From contig OY365810.1 in NCBI GenBank assembly GCA_959347315.1, positions 25,076,604 through 25,140,603 of the forward strand: a stretch of 64,000 nt of DNA, read 5' to 3'. Below the pieces are notes generated by a model. That model was not told where the DNA came from, did not search any database, and worked only from the letters and a program-made list of their open reading frames with translations. Numbering within the stretch: position 1 is the stretch's first letter; every line of letters starts with the position of its first letter. Origin of the DNA: Bimastos eiseni (taxonomy: Eukaryota > Annelida > Clitellata > Crassiclitellata > Lumbricidae). The position numbers and the translations under genes were made by a program. Below, piece after piece: positions 23,128 through 34,563 of this stretch.

Positions 23128-23730
23128 GTAAAATCGTATTTTAGCGTATTTTAATATTGACCGTTTCGCCCACTTGCATTTTAGCGTATTTTAATATTTG
23201 ACGCGAATATATGTCCAACTTTACCTTAAATGGAACCGGGATTGATGAAAAGAAGACCGTGTAAGTAGAAACTGGATTGTTGAAAGGAATTATGCTTAAA
23301 TGGAAGCTGGATTGATGAAAATATCATGCTTAACTAGATATTTTATTGATGTAAGAATGTCATTACGGTGGATTCCGGGTTGAAGTGGAATCGATGTAGA
23401 CAAGGCCTTGTACGCAAAAACTCGAATGATGAAAAGAAATATACCTAAATGGAAGATGGATTGATGAAAATGATATACCTAAATGGAGGCAGGATGGATG
23501 AAAATTTCATGCTTAAATAGTAGCTGGTTTTATGCCAGAATGTCGTTACGATGGAAATGTAAGCAAAGCAAGGACTCTGTTGACCAAAAGAAATATTCCT
23601 AAATGGAAGCTGGATCGATGAAAAGAAATATACATAAATATAAGCTGGATTGATAAGAGCATGCTATTATAATAATAAAATATGCTATTTGTTTTTTGCA
23701 AAATTTTGCAAGACTAAAATACGATTTTAC
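23128..23730. mobile_element. 603-bp inverted-repeat element carrying a 35-bp tandem repeat
   Basis: A 17-bp perfect inverted pair, gtaaaatcgtattttag (23128-23144) and ctaaaatacgattttac (23714-23730), brackets the region. The inside is filled mainly by the repeat at 23220-23660. No clear target duplication was seen, so the true ends may lie slightly outside. Transposon superfamily not assigned. Confidence 0.62.
23220..23660 (+). repeat. 34-35-bp minisatellite, locus 2 (most regular)
   Basis: Roughly eight to ten units near taaatggaagctggattgat plus gaaaagaaatatgcc. Two longer units carry an insertion starting agaatgtc.ttacg.tgga (near 23353 and 23540), so unit and longer unit alternate. The same unit occurs inverted at loci 1 and 3. 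Confidence 0.82.
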
Positions 23731-23739
23731 TTTTTTGTA

Positions 23740-25030
23740 ATATAATATGCTCTAGGTTAGATTATCTAATCTGATTACTATGAATGTAAAGTAGTACATC
23801 TCAAAGCATTCGGCCCTGAAACATGCGCAAAACAACTAACTTGTAACTTGTTGACCAAAAACGGCTTTTGCTAATCTGAAAGCCAGATTAAGACTCCAAA
23901 GACAATCCTGCACTTCAGCATAATTAATTGACTGGATAATGTCAGTGCTTAATGGAAATAATGAAGTTTAAAAACAAGTAAATTGTTAACACTACGGTGA
24001 TATTGAAGGCTTGACCCATTACTGACCACATTGGCATATTTTATGCTTCTTGCCAAGCTGCTGTATCAGAGTAGAACTGAAGATCATGTTTTGTAATCAT
24101 AGTTCTGTTTTTATTGCACCTTTTTCATCCACCAGGGTCACAAAGTGCGGTGGCTCTTCTGAATTATAATTTATTCAATCCAGTCCCAATAAATGCAGAT
24201 AAATTAATCTCATGCTGACAGTTGATGTTGCAAGGATAACTTGCTCACTAACAATGATGATGTAGACTACAAGTTGTTGTAATGTTAAGTATTTTTTTAA
24301 AAATTTCTCGACTTTTAAAGTTAATTCTTGATTAATTATATATTTATTTTAATTAAATCATGCTAATGGCTATAGTTCATGACTTGATGCTTGATTATAT
24401 CTGTGTTATGTGAAAAATTGTAATTCTGAAGGCATTAACATTCATACCACAGAATTATTTATTTATTTATCACTGGTTGCATGTCCTGAATACCACAATT
24501 TTGTAGTTCTGAATCATGATATCCAACGGTGTGCCTTAATTAAACTCTCCATTCATCTGTACTTCTGACTACTGCATTTTTACTTTGACCTCATGTGACC
24601 GACTTAATTGTTTTAATTTGACCAGTCTTCATAAGCAGGTGACCATTGCTTAACTGTTAGTGCAGTGAAATTTACTTTGTTTACAATTATGACTACTATT
24701 TCAGCAAAACAGTGAATCCTTGCATTGGAATAGCAAGAGAAACATTGCTGTTTTTCTTCATTGTTTAAAATGTCTTGTCATTTAGCCTTTTTTTCAATGT
24801 TTATAAAGTCTAGAACCTGCATATGGTTTTGAGCAGTAGTGCTTTTTAAAATGGAAGCCTTGTTGGTTGTCCTTAGCTTTGTGAAATTTGTCCTAAACTT
24901 GCCAATTTCAATTAATTTATGAAATTTTACCATTGAAACAAACAATTCCTGTTGAAACCACTCTGTATCAGATCCTTCAGGCACTTGCTACGTTCTTTGC
25001 GTAAGCCGTTTCTTGGGTCTGCTTTTGTAG
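23740..25030. other. Intron before exon C, no gene
   Basis: Unique-looking AT-rich DNA without recognisable repeat ends or coding sequence. It terminates in a polypyrimidine tract and tttgtag acceptor at 25030. Confidence 0.55.
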
Positions 25031-25891
25031 ACATGCCAGGTGGAACTGGAGAGCGGTTCTCCCAGCAGCTGGTCACAAGTGCAATGCCAGCTCAGTAAGC
25101 TGATCACCATATGCCTAGACACGTTGTCAACATCGTACTCTAGCACCTGTTTCACCTCCCTGACCATCATCAACCGCATAGTGGATGTTTGCATCTGGAA
25201 TAGGGCATATGACCAGCCATATGACAGTAGTGAGGATGAAGGTGGGGGTGGTGTAGCCAAGAGCGCAGATGACACTAAGAGGCCAGGTGAAGGTGGTGTA
25301 CATACGAGCGGGCTTTCGAACTGCACAAAGAGCGGGTCGCTGCACAGAAAACCCCATCCTGTGCAACACGAGTCACTTGAAAAGGCTGCACATGTGAACA
25401 TCGACAGGATAATACAGAACAGTTTGAAATTGGACCAGAGCAGTCCAAGACACCGGACTGGTTCATGGCGCATTCGACCACCATCCTTCAAACACCGCGA
25501 AAGCCAGCGAAGTCTCATATCATCCATAAAGGAAGAGCAGCCGCGTGATACGGTTCCAGCCGATGCAGACCTCAGTTCGTTCCACGATGGTGTCGGCGTC
25601 GGAACGGAACCGTCCGTATCCGCGACGGCGCTCGACGTCCTAATGAGCACAGACCCTGCTCGTATGCTCACAATTCTCCGTGAATCAATCACAAAGCACA
25701 AGCAGGCGATGGGTACGCGACACCGCTGCGTTCCAAGCGTCAGGTGGAGGAACTGCAATCATCACTGCCTCCAGATTCTGAGCGCTCGAGTTTTCACGGT
25801 CATCTGCCACAGCAGCAGCGCTCAACACAAGGTCATCAATGGCGACCATTTGAAGACCTTGGTCGATGCTCTTGATCCAAACCACGATCCG
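25031..25891 (+). CDS. Exon C of FERM-RasGEF gene: Armadillo-like region with acidic/Gly linker
   Basis: Exactly 287 codons between acceptor ctgcttttgtag and donor ccg|gtcaga, phase 0 at both ends. The first ~65 residues are helical (CQLSKLITICLDTLSTSY, LTIINRIVDVCIWNRAYDQP). Then comes a ~140-residue low-order linker rich in Ser, Asp, Gly and Lys (for example DSSEDEGGGG), and a helical tail (MLTILRESITKHKQAM; ILSARVFTVICHSSSAQHKV; LKTLVDALDP). The last helix runs without a break into exon D (HLLCLILQALACIAM), making an Armadillo-type repeat across the junction. The minus-strand frames here are antisense shadows. Confidence 0.85.
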
Positions 25892-25924
25892 GTCAGACAT
25901 TGTGTCAGCCTCTTTCAATTATTA

Positions 25925-25995
25925 TTATTATTGTTACAGCAGTTTTATATAGCGCCTCTTCAAGGCCATCCTAGTCTCAGTGAGACAGAACAGAA
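25925..25995 (-). mobile_element. LINE 3' tail
   Basis: An ATT run, then tttatatagcgcctcttcaa; read on the minus strand this is the ttgaagaggcgctatataaa tail that also closes the minus-strand LINE fragment at 31455-31774. Confidence 0.6.
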
Positions 25996-26034
25996 AAGAA
26001 TATAGCAGATTGACCTATTGTGACCCAGTGCCAC

Positions 26035-26150
26035 TGGAAGGCTGTATAGGATTGAATCCTTGTCTAGATTCACATTTAGGTGTGACCTTGTGCGCATTAC
26101 AAAAAAATTTAATAAATGTGTGTATGGCATTTATTATTATTATTAAGGTC
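26035..26150 (+). mobile_element. LINE 3' tail, same family as 54452-55005
   Basis: tagattcacatttaggtgtg followed by accttgtgcgcattac matches the 3' flank of the LINE ORF2 remnant at 54945-54995. An ATT run follows. Confidence 0.55.
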
Positions 26151-26193
26151 TGCATTTATATAGCACCTTACAAGAACCTTACATTACTTAAAT

Positions 26194-26565
26194 CAGTGAT
26201 TCCCAACCTTCTTTTTTGTTGTACCCCAAACTAACAAATTATTTGTATGTGTACCCCAACAGAAGAAACTTGTCAGAAACATTCTTTGGTAATTTATTTA
26301 ATTAGAATAGATTAGTAGTAGATGTCTTGAAGGGGTGCTATATAAATCCTCCAAATAAATAAATAAATTAGAATTAAAATATTGGTCATGATATTATTAA
26401 AATGAATAATATTGAAAAAAATGAGCTATAGCCTAATATGCATAAATATAGCATTTCAAAACCTGTGATTGTTATCTGTTTCTGCCCAAAATATTTATTT
26501 TAAATTTTCTGGTTTACTCCTTGATGACAGCTGGGGGTACGCTAACAATGGTTGAAAACCCGCTG
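26194..26565. mobile_element. 372-bp hAT-type MITE with perfect target duplication
   Basis: Left end cagtgattcccaacc and right end (read inward) cagcgggttttcaacc. The 8-mer acttaaat is identical on both sides (26186-26193, 26566-26573). gtaccccaa/tgggggtac words sit near both ends. A LINE-like tail (ggggtgctatataaatcc, then aaataaat) lies inside at 26325-26370, suggesting a nested small retroposon fragment. Confidence 0.9.
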
Positions 26566-26697
26566 ACTTAAATCATTTCAAATTTAGGAGGAAATCCTGT
26601 GCCTGAGGTAATTTTACTGACTGAGTTCTGTAGTGTTACATGATGCCACTCATTACTACTCTTAAGATAGATCATCTATGGTTATTTTGATGTAACT

Positions 26698-27136
26698 CAG
26701 CGGTTCTCAACCTGTGGGTCACGACCCTACGGGGGTCGCCTTACGATTTACCAGGAGTCGCCTGGAACCTTCAGGAATTTGCTAAAAAAAACTTTTCAAC
26801 CTTGAATTTTTGGCTCATTATATACTATTTATATTATCGTGATTAACACGAACTAGCCATCTACTATAGTGACTTTAATTAATCTTTACTTATTTCTTGT
26901 ACTATGATTCATTTAATAAAATTATTACCAAAAACAAATTTTGAATTGTTCTGTTAATTAAAGATTGATTATGCTGTTATGCATGAAGTAAATGGATTAT
27001 CAAATGATAGGAAGTAAAATGTATGGTAGTTAAAACGCAGTGAAGGCAGTAACCCAATACTTTTAATAGCTGGGGTCGCCACACCTTTGGGGATATTATT
27101 AGGGGGTTGCAGGGCTAAAAAGGTTGAGAACCGCTG
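26698..27136. mobile_element. 439-bp hAT-type MITE
   Basis: The terminal repeats are cagcggttctcaacct and aggttgagaaccgctg, perfect over 16 bp. The flanking 8-mers are atgtaact and atgtaaca, seven of eight equal. Subterminal ggggtcgcc words occur near both ends. It lies only 50 bp from the acceptor of exon D. Confidence 0.92.
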
Positions 27137-27198
27137 ATGTAACAGAATATCATTTAATATTCGTCTTCATTTGTTGAAACTTGAACCGTTCTCTGTAG

Positions 27199-27445
27199 CA
27201 CCTGCTCTGCCTCATCCTCCAAGCACTGGCCTGCATTGCCATGAATCCTGCATTCCACCAGGCATTGACAGACGCCGACATGCCAGACACGTTGATGCAG
27301 CTCCTGCTTCCATCAGACGAATGGTACTACACCAATCATAGTACCAAGTATGCGAGATACGTCAAGTTCCATGCAGCACGAATCCTTGTCTACATGGGTT
27401 TGTTTCAGAGACTTGGTGGCCGTGTGGATTTATTCGATATGAAAC
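27199..27445 (+). CDS. Exon D of FERM-RasGEF gene: Armadillo-like repeat
   Basis: Starts after the acceptor gttctctgtag and ends at gaaac|gttagt, giving 82 codons plus one base, so phase 1. The peptide continues the helix of exon C (HLLCLILQALACIAMNPAFH), then DTLMQLLLPSDEWYY, a polar turn, and KFHAARILVYMGLFQRLGG. Alternating hydrophobic helices with Asn/His/Pro turns fit an Armadillo or HEAT repeat. Splicing to exon E gives a proline at the junction and an uninterrupted frame. The donor is non-optimal but is the only one that restores the next frame. Confidence 0.85.
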
Positions 27446-28215
27446 GTTAGTTGTCAATATTGCACATTTCATGCCTTCCACTGCTATTTTTATAAGACAT
27501 ATTACGTATTGATTTCTAAATAGTTTGTGTCTATGCATCTATAAATGTATGTGTGTATATGTGCGTATAAGTAATTATATGCAAGTATTTCTGCATATAT
27601 TATATATATATATTATGTGTGTATGTAATTGCATCATCATCATCTTCTGTTTATTTATGCATTTGTTATTTATTTATTGAAGAATGTAAGGAAGGATTTT
27701 ATATATCAAGCTGCAGTAATCTATATTGACCGAAATGGTGCCAAATGTCACAAAGATAAAAATTTCATAAGCAAGTAAAACAAGGCACAGAAAAAATCCC
27801 AGTGATACACATGCACAATGGCCTGCCAATGGATACCAATCAATCGACAGATAAAATCATGTTCAGAGTCTCTGGACACAGTAATGTCAATAGTGTAAAG
27901 TGACAACCGTGGTAGTGTCCCACGCGACCCACGTTGACGCCACAACCAGCGGTCCCTCATTGGTGGAAGGTGACAAACGTCTGGGTTTCTGTCTAGCCAC
28001 TGGGATCAAGTATTCATCACAGGCCGGCTGGTAGATCAAAGGACCATGGGGTGGCTTATGGTTGAGATCATTTCCAAAGACTTAAGTATCATCCCCGATA
28101 CAGATACCTGTCTGCTGGGGGCAGATGCAGTCTCTAGTCCCATTCTCAACTGTACTTTAAGATGCCCATGTTGACGCCATGCGTATTAGGGTTCACTCCT
28201 AATATAGTAATGTAG
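27446..28215. other. Intron D-E, left part; no gene
   Basis: TA tract at 27596-27613 and otherwise unremarkable AT-rich sequence. A minus-strand frame at 27748-27960 has no recognised similarity. Confidence 0.5.
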
Positions 28216-28223
28216 ACCTAGAT

Positions 28224-29279
28224 CAGTGGTTCTTAAACTTTTTGAGGGACTAGCAATGACTTTTTAAAAATTGTTGCGGACCACTAACACCAAACGTGTG
28301 TGAAGTCTAAGTGGACAAATGAGCGCCGAAGGTGCGAATCCTCCCATGATAAGGGAGTCTGGGGAGCGTTGTAAGCTTCCCCAGTTTGATTTCATAATTT
28401 GGTTGTTGAAATGTAATAAGACTAAATTGTTAATATAATTTTTGATGTTGTGATTATGTAGATATATTAATACAAAAAAATTAAAAGTTATTGGCATGAA
28501 CATTATTGCTAGTAAAAAGTTAATAGGCTGTACCATTGTAACAACAACAACCAAGTGTTACAAAGTTATTGAAAGTTTTAAATTGTTCAAGTATTAAAAA
28601 TTTAATGATAAAATGATTTTACTAATTGCACAGCAAACCAATAAGTTTATCATTAAATTCAAAAATTAACAGTGGCAGTAATCATAATTAATGACAAATC
28701 CATACTTTAAATATGCTGGATCGACTTGCATGTATTGCTCACAGTAATTGCAGGGCCATTATTGTTTCTTATTCGGTTTCACTGTCTGAATGGTCTTGCT
28801 TTTTCCCCCCAGATTTTTGATTTGTGTTCTTTAAACTGTCTATAAATGATTGTTTCTTTCTATTCATAGTTAAAGTTTAGAATTCAACAATTAATAATCT
28901 TGTAGTCCTACAGAATATGCATTAATAATTAAAATATATAACCTTCTGCTACAACTCGTCATCTACCAACTTGATTTATCGCTCATCTTCCAAAGACTAT
29001 TGGAATTAAAATTAAACAAAGATGAAACATTACCAATACATTTATCTGTTCACAGTGTCCACTGCCCACAGTGCCAGACGACGTTTATGCCTTTAAGAGT
29101 TTATGTCATCCTCTCATGTTTTAGTTTTTGATTTAGATTTAGTTTAATTTGTAAGATTTAGGAAAACATTAAATTAATTTTAAATTAGTGTTAAAGAAGT
29201 GTAAAGATAATTTGTTTTATCAAACATTTTCGTGGACCACGGACCAGAGCTTCGCGGACCACCACTTTAAGAACCACTG
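28224..29279. mobile_element. 1.06-kb hAT-type element with perfect target duplication
   Basis: Left end cagtggttcttaaacttttt and right end (read inward) cagtggttcttaaagtggtg. The 8-mer acctagat is identical at 28216-28223 and 29280-29287. gcggaccac words sit just inside both ends. The interior is AT-rich and without a recognisable transposase, so it is a non-autonomous internal-deletion derivative. Confidence 0.94.
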
Positions 29280-29678
29280 ACCTAGATGACATGCATCGAA
29301 TATACTGTCATAGTGTACAGAATATGTGTGTGCACATTGACATCTGTATGTATGTACAATGTAAATTTGCTTGTTTAAGCTGCTATATGTGCACATTTCT
29401 ATGTTTCTACTGCATTTTTGCCTGCACAATTGAAAGGTTCCTGTGCAAAAGGTGTAAATGTGGACACTTATGAAGTATCGAAAAATTGCTATGTAAAAGG
29501 ACTGTGTGTCACAAAAGGTGCTACAGAAATGTCTAGAACATTAACATGTATCATTTGTTTTCATTGTCATCTGTCATCTTTGTAATCATATTTCCGGAAT
29601 TCTAAGCTTTAAAATCTAGTTTTCGTATTGAAATCGCATCTTGGTATGGTAATAGCTGTTGGATTAATGTTTGGTCAG

Positions 29679-29827
29679 CATTTGACAGTGCTCCTCAAGG
29701 CAAAGTGCACGAGAATGCAGAGGATGCCTTTATTGACCAGATGGCCATGGGTCATCTCTTGTGGAAGGATTCAGATGGAAGGATACTCGCTGGATCACTC
29801 GAGGGACTCATTATGGAACTGATACAG
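29679..29827 (+). CDS. Exon E of FERM-RasGEF gene: start of REM (RasGEF_N) motif
   Basis: The acceptor chosen is tttggtcag|CA, because two bases plus the C left by exon D make an in-frame codon. It then reads 49 whole codons to the good donor cag|gtgagt. A tempting acceptor 11 bases downstream (tttgacag) would give the wrong frame and a stop. The end reads WKDSDGRILAGSLEGLIMEL, which resembles the first helix of the RasGEF N-terminal (REM) module, usually written as a lysine/arginine then AGTLE.LIE.L. It continues directly into exon F. Confidence 0.85.
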
Positions 29828-29839
29828 GTGAGTAAACTG

Positions 29840-30611
29840 TGCTGAATGTATTTGGCAGTGATATTGAAAGTTTTGACAACTTCTGCCAAAATGTAATAAT
29901 CACTGCATAAATAACATAAGAATGGTCATGCATGGTAAGTAATATTAACGCAAGGTGTATTAAAGTCTGACGATTCATGGGAAGGTGAAGTGAGCATACT
30001 TTTTTATAATTCTTTAACCTTTTAACAATGAACTAAATGCTACTGGGGAAAGAAAGCAGGTCATCGTTAATGTTTTAAAGCAATACATTACAGCCGAGTT
30101 TTGGCGGCTTATAATGTGGTAGTTTACAGTTAATTCTTAGATCTGTTTCACTGTTGTGGTGATCAGCTGATGAGCTCAGGTATCTAATGCGGACAACATT
30201 AGTTATGGGTTTCTAATGTGAACAAAGTAAGTTTTATGTATGTTTGAGGTGTCAAGTCATCTAAACGGCACTCTTTCAGAACATCACAAAGCTGCTAAAT
30301 GTGGCCATATTCCATTAGAGTCCAAAAAGAGAACACACGCACATCCTGTCGTAGAATTTTGGACATAGCTCATTTGTAACAGCGATCACACCCTGAGCGT
30401 ATATGACATAACAGAATACACGATAACAAATGCTATTATCAATATTTAGCACAACATTTTCGAGTTTGTTCTCCAACGGCTAAAAAATAGGCCAATATAC
30501 ATTGTAAACAGGCACACGGCTTCAACCGTTAAGCCAATCCACTTAATGACATCAATGATATCTCATTAGTCGTAGTGCATATGCCTATGCATTTGACAAT
30601 AAACAAATGGA

Positions 30612-30642
<31 letters not shown>

Positions 30643-30860
30643 GTGTATATATATATATAAATATATGCAACTCACCATCGGAATCCTAGCGTGAAAAATG
30701 GGAACGTATTGGACATTTGTTATGGAGTTTAAACCGGTCATTTGGGGTCAATGGAAACCGTGAATATGGCTATCTACCAGATCTAAAAATGGAGCAAAAC
30801 ATGGGTTGAAATGATTCTGGAGCTGTTTTCGTTGGAAAATCACACATTTTGTGTGGATGA
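29840..30860. other. Intron E-F, left part; no gene
   Basis: TA tract at 30617-30663. No exon or element end identified. Confidence 0.5.
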
Positions 30861-30869
30861 GAAACCATC

Positions 30870-31015
30870 CTGGAATTGCTGACCCTATCACTTCGCCAGT
30901 TTCGGAGATGCCTTAAGACTTTACTGTTCCCGTGCCCGAGCACATATGCCCGTTGAGAGCGCTGCTGATGTGAGCGGTGCTATATCAATGCTTGATTACT
31001 TTGATTACATTACAT
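30870..31015 (+). mobile_element. LINE ORF2 C-terminal stub and 3' tail
   Basis: In frame it reads RQFRRCLKTLLFPCPSTYAR then stop, the usual ...LKT.LF end of CR1/L2-like ORF2 proteins, followed by agcggtgctatatcaatgct. Truncated at the 5' side. Confidence 0.65.
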
Positions 31016-31124
31016 CTAATGCACAAGAAATCATAATGCTTCTTCATCAGATGAGGCATTATTATTATTATTTTTATTATTATTATTAATAGTAAACGCA
31101 TGACTTCTAAAACGTTGTAGCACA

Positions 31125-31405
31125 GCCAATCTCCACTCTATCTATGTGAACTTATCAGGAAACCTATCTCAGCTACCACCGGACGTCCTCTCTGTTCTTT
31201 AGACCGTCACGATCTTCTGGCCCTTCGCTGTGGAACAGCCTTCCTGCTGTGACTCGTGCAATCTTATCTAGTAGCACAACTGTTTCTGCTCGTTCTCTTA
31301 AGACTTTTCTTTTCTCTAGGGGTTCTTCGCACTGGGAGTGCCTCTTCTCTAATTAGGTTGTACTGTGAGAGGCGCTTTATAAATCCGTAAATAGAATAGA
31401 ATAGA
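31125..31405 (+). mobile_element. LINE ORF2 C-terminal remnant
   Basis: One frame reads SLWNSLPAVTRAILSSS followed by ARSLKTFLFSRGSSHWE and a stop, the WNSLP...LKTFLF signature of the CR1/L2 ORF2 end. The tail is gaggcgctttataaatccgt followed by aatag repeats. The upstream portion is frameshifted. Confidence 0.75.
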
Positions 31406-31454
31406 ATGCCACTACATGGCATGGGTCCTTGTAGGCTACAGAATGCAACGGCAA

Positions 31455-31774
31455 TTCATTCATTCATTCATTCATTTCGATAATTTATATAGCGCCTCTT
31501 CAAGGGAAACTACTCAGACGAGCTCCCAGCCACGGCCAAAAAGAAATGACTTTAGCAGCTTACAAAAGGTAGGTAGATCATTGTAAGGGGGAAGACGGAG
31601 GGCAACTGGGAGCCCATTCCAGGTGGACGAACCAACCACTGAGAAAGCTCGACGCAGCATTAGCGACGAGCGTGCCCTGGACACCAGAAGCTCGCCTTTA
31701 GCAGAAGAGCGCAGAGCTCTACGCGAAAGCAGTTCAGACACCAGACGGCACAGCTCAGTTAAGTAGGATGGCAC
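31455..31774 (-). mobile_element. LINE ORF2 C-terminal fragment with tail
   Basis: An 86-residue open frame on the minus strand contains SVVGSSTWNGLPVALRLPPY and FCKLLKSFLFGRGW, the conserved end of CR1/L2-type ORF2. Beyond its stop comes ttgaagaggcgctatataaa and an aatgaatg repeat (31455-31480). 5'-truncated, as is usual for LINEs. Confidence 0.85.
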
Positions 31775-31799
31775 ACAATTACTGACCCCTTTGGTTCAA

Positions 31800-32500
31800 C
31801 ATAGGGACACAGAGCTGTCTGGTGTATTCTGTAAAAGAATCATAAATGTTAATCTGTCCTCGTATTGGAGAATCTGTCTTTATAATGATGTGTGAAACTG
31901 TACCGTCATTGGTATCCAGTTGATTCAGATAATCATGTACACGAATCTGGGGCGGAGGAGCGCCATATGTGGCTGCTTAGTTGTTTGTCAAGATTTGCAG
32001 TTCATCTAGACACCCTTGTGCAGGCATGGATGTGTTAGGGTGTCATAGAAATTGGGTTTATTATTATTATCATCTGATTCTGTCAGTCTTCAATAATTTG
32101 AATGAAAATTTATCCAAAATGTTTCAATAGCTCGATGGCATTATTAAGTTACGTTTAATGAGCTGGAAAAAAATGAAGAATATGACAAATTGCTCTAATG
32201 CAGCCACAAATGCTTTTGACTTTATCAGCATTGATGTTTGCATTGTTTAGCAGTTTTATATTGATCTTCAATGACATTTCTCAGCATTGTATGGGAAAGT
32301 TTTGAAATCATGCCTTCATGGTCTCAGGACTTACAGAGTGAAACTGTCTCCAGCTTCAGTTTGTCAATCTGCATCCATTCAAATCAAAATAAAAAAGTTA
32401 TCTATTTCCACTGCAAGACTTTCGTTAAAGCACTCTACAAATTTGCAATTGTATTGTTTTATTGTATTATATTGTAAGTTTATGTCATGCTTACTTGCAG
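31800..32500. other. Intron E-F, right part; no gene
   Basis: AT-rich sequence without recognised elements; ends in the acceptor catgcttacttgcag. Confidence 0.55.
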
Positions 32501-34387
32501 GAGGTTGAGAGGGAATTGAAAGGTGGCATTGGTGAACGGCCCGGATCGGCCGAAGCCATGCCCAGAACGAGTCACATAATACTTCAGCTGAGTCACTGCA
32601 GCAGTGATTCAAGCATCAGCAGCTGCATGGAGGAACACTTTGCCTTAAAGACTAACGAGACGCTGGTCCAGCGGCCGTTCTGTGAGTCCTTCTTTCGTGC
32701 CTTGCCGCTGGTTGTTCACCCGGTCATCGTCCTCCGACTGCTCTGTCACAAGATGTTCGGCAACATGCTGCGCCGGAAGACGGCACGAGCGCCGTCGCCG
32801 GATCGCAATTCGCTCACTCCGCCTCCGGTCCTCGAGTCCGAACTGTGTCCCGTCTGGTCGGGAGCGACGGATTCCGACGCTGGAAGCTGCGACAGCAAGC
32901 CAGTCGTTGGGTTCAACCGTGTCTTGCAGAGCACGTTTCGGCGGCGCATAGACATGCTCAAACGGTCGAATGTTCACGTTCTGATAACAGCGCCTGGAAG
33001 ACAGTGTCAAGAAGACAACGAGGAAGAATTCCGGTTGCAGCGTAGGAGAACACGAAGGGCAGGGTCAATGGATAAGCACCTTCTGCGAGTGGGGTCGGCT
33101 AAAAGACGCTCGATCAATGCGGCGATGAGCACTGCAATCAGGACGATCGGCAATAGCCTTATGCAACCACTTGAGCTCAATGTTTCTCCGCCAGCCATGT
33201 CTGGCGAATCCGGTCTCCCAGACGCAAAGCGGAGGATGTTCTTTCGATTTCCGAGTCTCCGAAAGCGGTCAAAATCGCAGGGATACATAGCGAGACTGGA
33301 AGACTCGACAGACAGCGTGCTGTGCACCAATCTGTCTTCGACGTTGAGCATCTGTAAGCCGGCTGAATCTGAGATTAAGGATTTCCAGAAGGAGCTCATC
33401 AATCTGCCGATATTTGAGGTCGATATGCGTGGAACCGATGATAGAAATTCGACGACTGTTTCTAGATTCAGTTCTGTACCTGAACAGCTGGAGTATTTGC
33501 ATGTTAAGAATATTCTAGAGGTCGAGTCGAGCGGTAGACCGGGTGCTTCTTGCAGTACCTCGTCTCCACCACAGACTGCGGCCTTGAAACTTCAAATGAG
33601 TGCACAGACATCGACGGACGAAACATGTGCTGTTGCCAGTAGCTTGCCATCAAAAGGATGTAGGCAGACAAAAGTACCTTTGACTGGGGAACAAATGTTC
33701 TTTGCGATTAAAGATTCAATAAACGTGTCATTACCGGCCGTTGACGGGCATCGTATTGCAAATAACACCAATTCGATCAACCAAACCCATGTAGCATCCA
33801 TGCCATTCTCCCCATCACTGCCTTCTGATGCTATCATATTCCATTTTGCTGCTGCCACTCCTTGTGAGTCACCCATCTCTACAATCGACCAGATGGCGCT
33901 CATGTTTAGCGACGACAGCCGAAATTCGAGCAGCTCATTCGACAATGTGTGTTCAAAGTTACTCCAAATTGGTGTCTCCTCTCCAAAGAATGGGGCATCT
34001 ACCCCAACCTCTGAGTGTGCAGACGTCAACTCTCTGGTGCCCCGTCCATGCAGTCTGTGGAGTCCTGAGAAGCAGACGGATCGATATTCAACGATGTCCT
34101 TGCATTCAAATCTGTCGCTCTCGCCTCAGGCATTTTGCAGCTCCGGATCATCGGAGCTACGCAGCCCGAACTTCTCGCTCGTTCTGCCGAGCCCCGGACC
34201 CGAAGTTCCGGTGCAGCACCGAGGCGTCATGGAACTCGTAGAGACGTGGGTCGGTATCTGCAGTCTTGACCTGGACTGCTGTCTGTTGATGAGAAAGGAG
34301 GCGAAGGATTTTCTCACCAAGATGGCGTCTCTTGGTGTTGAATACAAAACGTGGAGCCATCGATTGCAGGAGAAACTCAGATTGGAG
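32501..34387 (+). CDS. Exon F of FERM-RasGEF gene: REM continuation and long Ser-rich linker
   Basis: A single open stretch of 629 codons between acceptor ttacttgcag and donor gag|gtatga, phase 0 at both ends. Residues ~1-90 finish the REM-like module (NETLVQRPFCESFFRALPLV, then HPVIVLRLLCHKMFGNMLRR). Residues ~90-570 are probably disordered: Ser/Thr/Pro-rich, with basic patches (for example RLQRRRTRRAGS, RFPSLRKRSKSQ) that look like phosphorylation or membrane-contact sites. The last ~50 residues (VETWVGICSLDLDCCLLM, EAKDFLTKMASLGVEYKTW) are again ordered and helical, leading into exon G. It is the longest open frame in the window, has higher GC than its surroundings, and shows no frame break. 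The antisense frames are shadows. Confidence 0.93.
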
Positions 34388-34563
34388 GTATGATCGCTAA
34401 TCTGCATCTAATTCAGTTAATCTGTTGATGCTGATACATAATATTTGGAATGCAAGTTAGGAAATGGTTTCAAGCACATGTATGCAAGTATGTGTGTATG
34501 TTTTTGTAAGATGAGTTAAATATATGTGTATGCCTGTGTTAAGACACTTAATGCAGAATGTAT

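Noticed and set aside
25000..25758. A 256-codon minus-strand frame opposite exon C
   Set aside because: Antisense of a coding exon with GC-rich codons; the plus strand has the splice sites and domain pattern.
29689..29822. Alternative reading of exon E from the acceptor tttgacag
   Set aside because: Given the single base left by exon D it leads to a stop codon near the exon end; the upstream acceptor keeps the frame open.
32645..34407. Several minus-strand frames of 70-145 codons and shifted plus-strand frames
   Set aside because: They are shadows of the 629-codon exon F, whose frame alone is continuous and matches its neighbours in phase.
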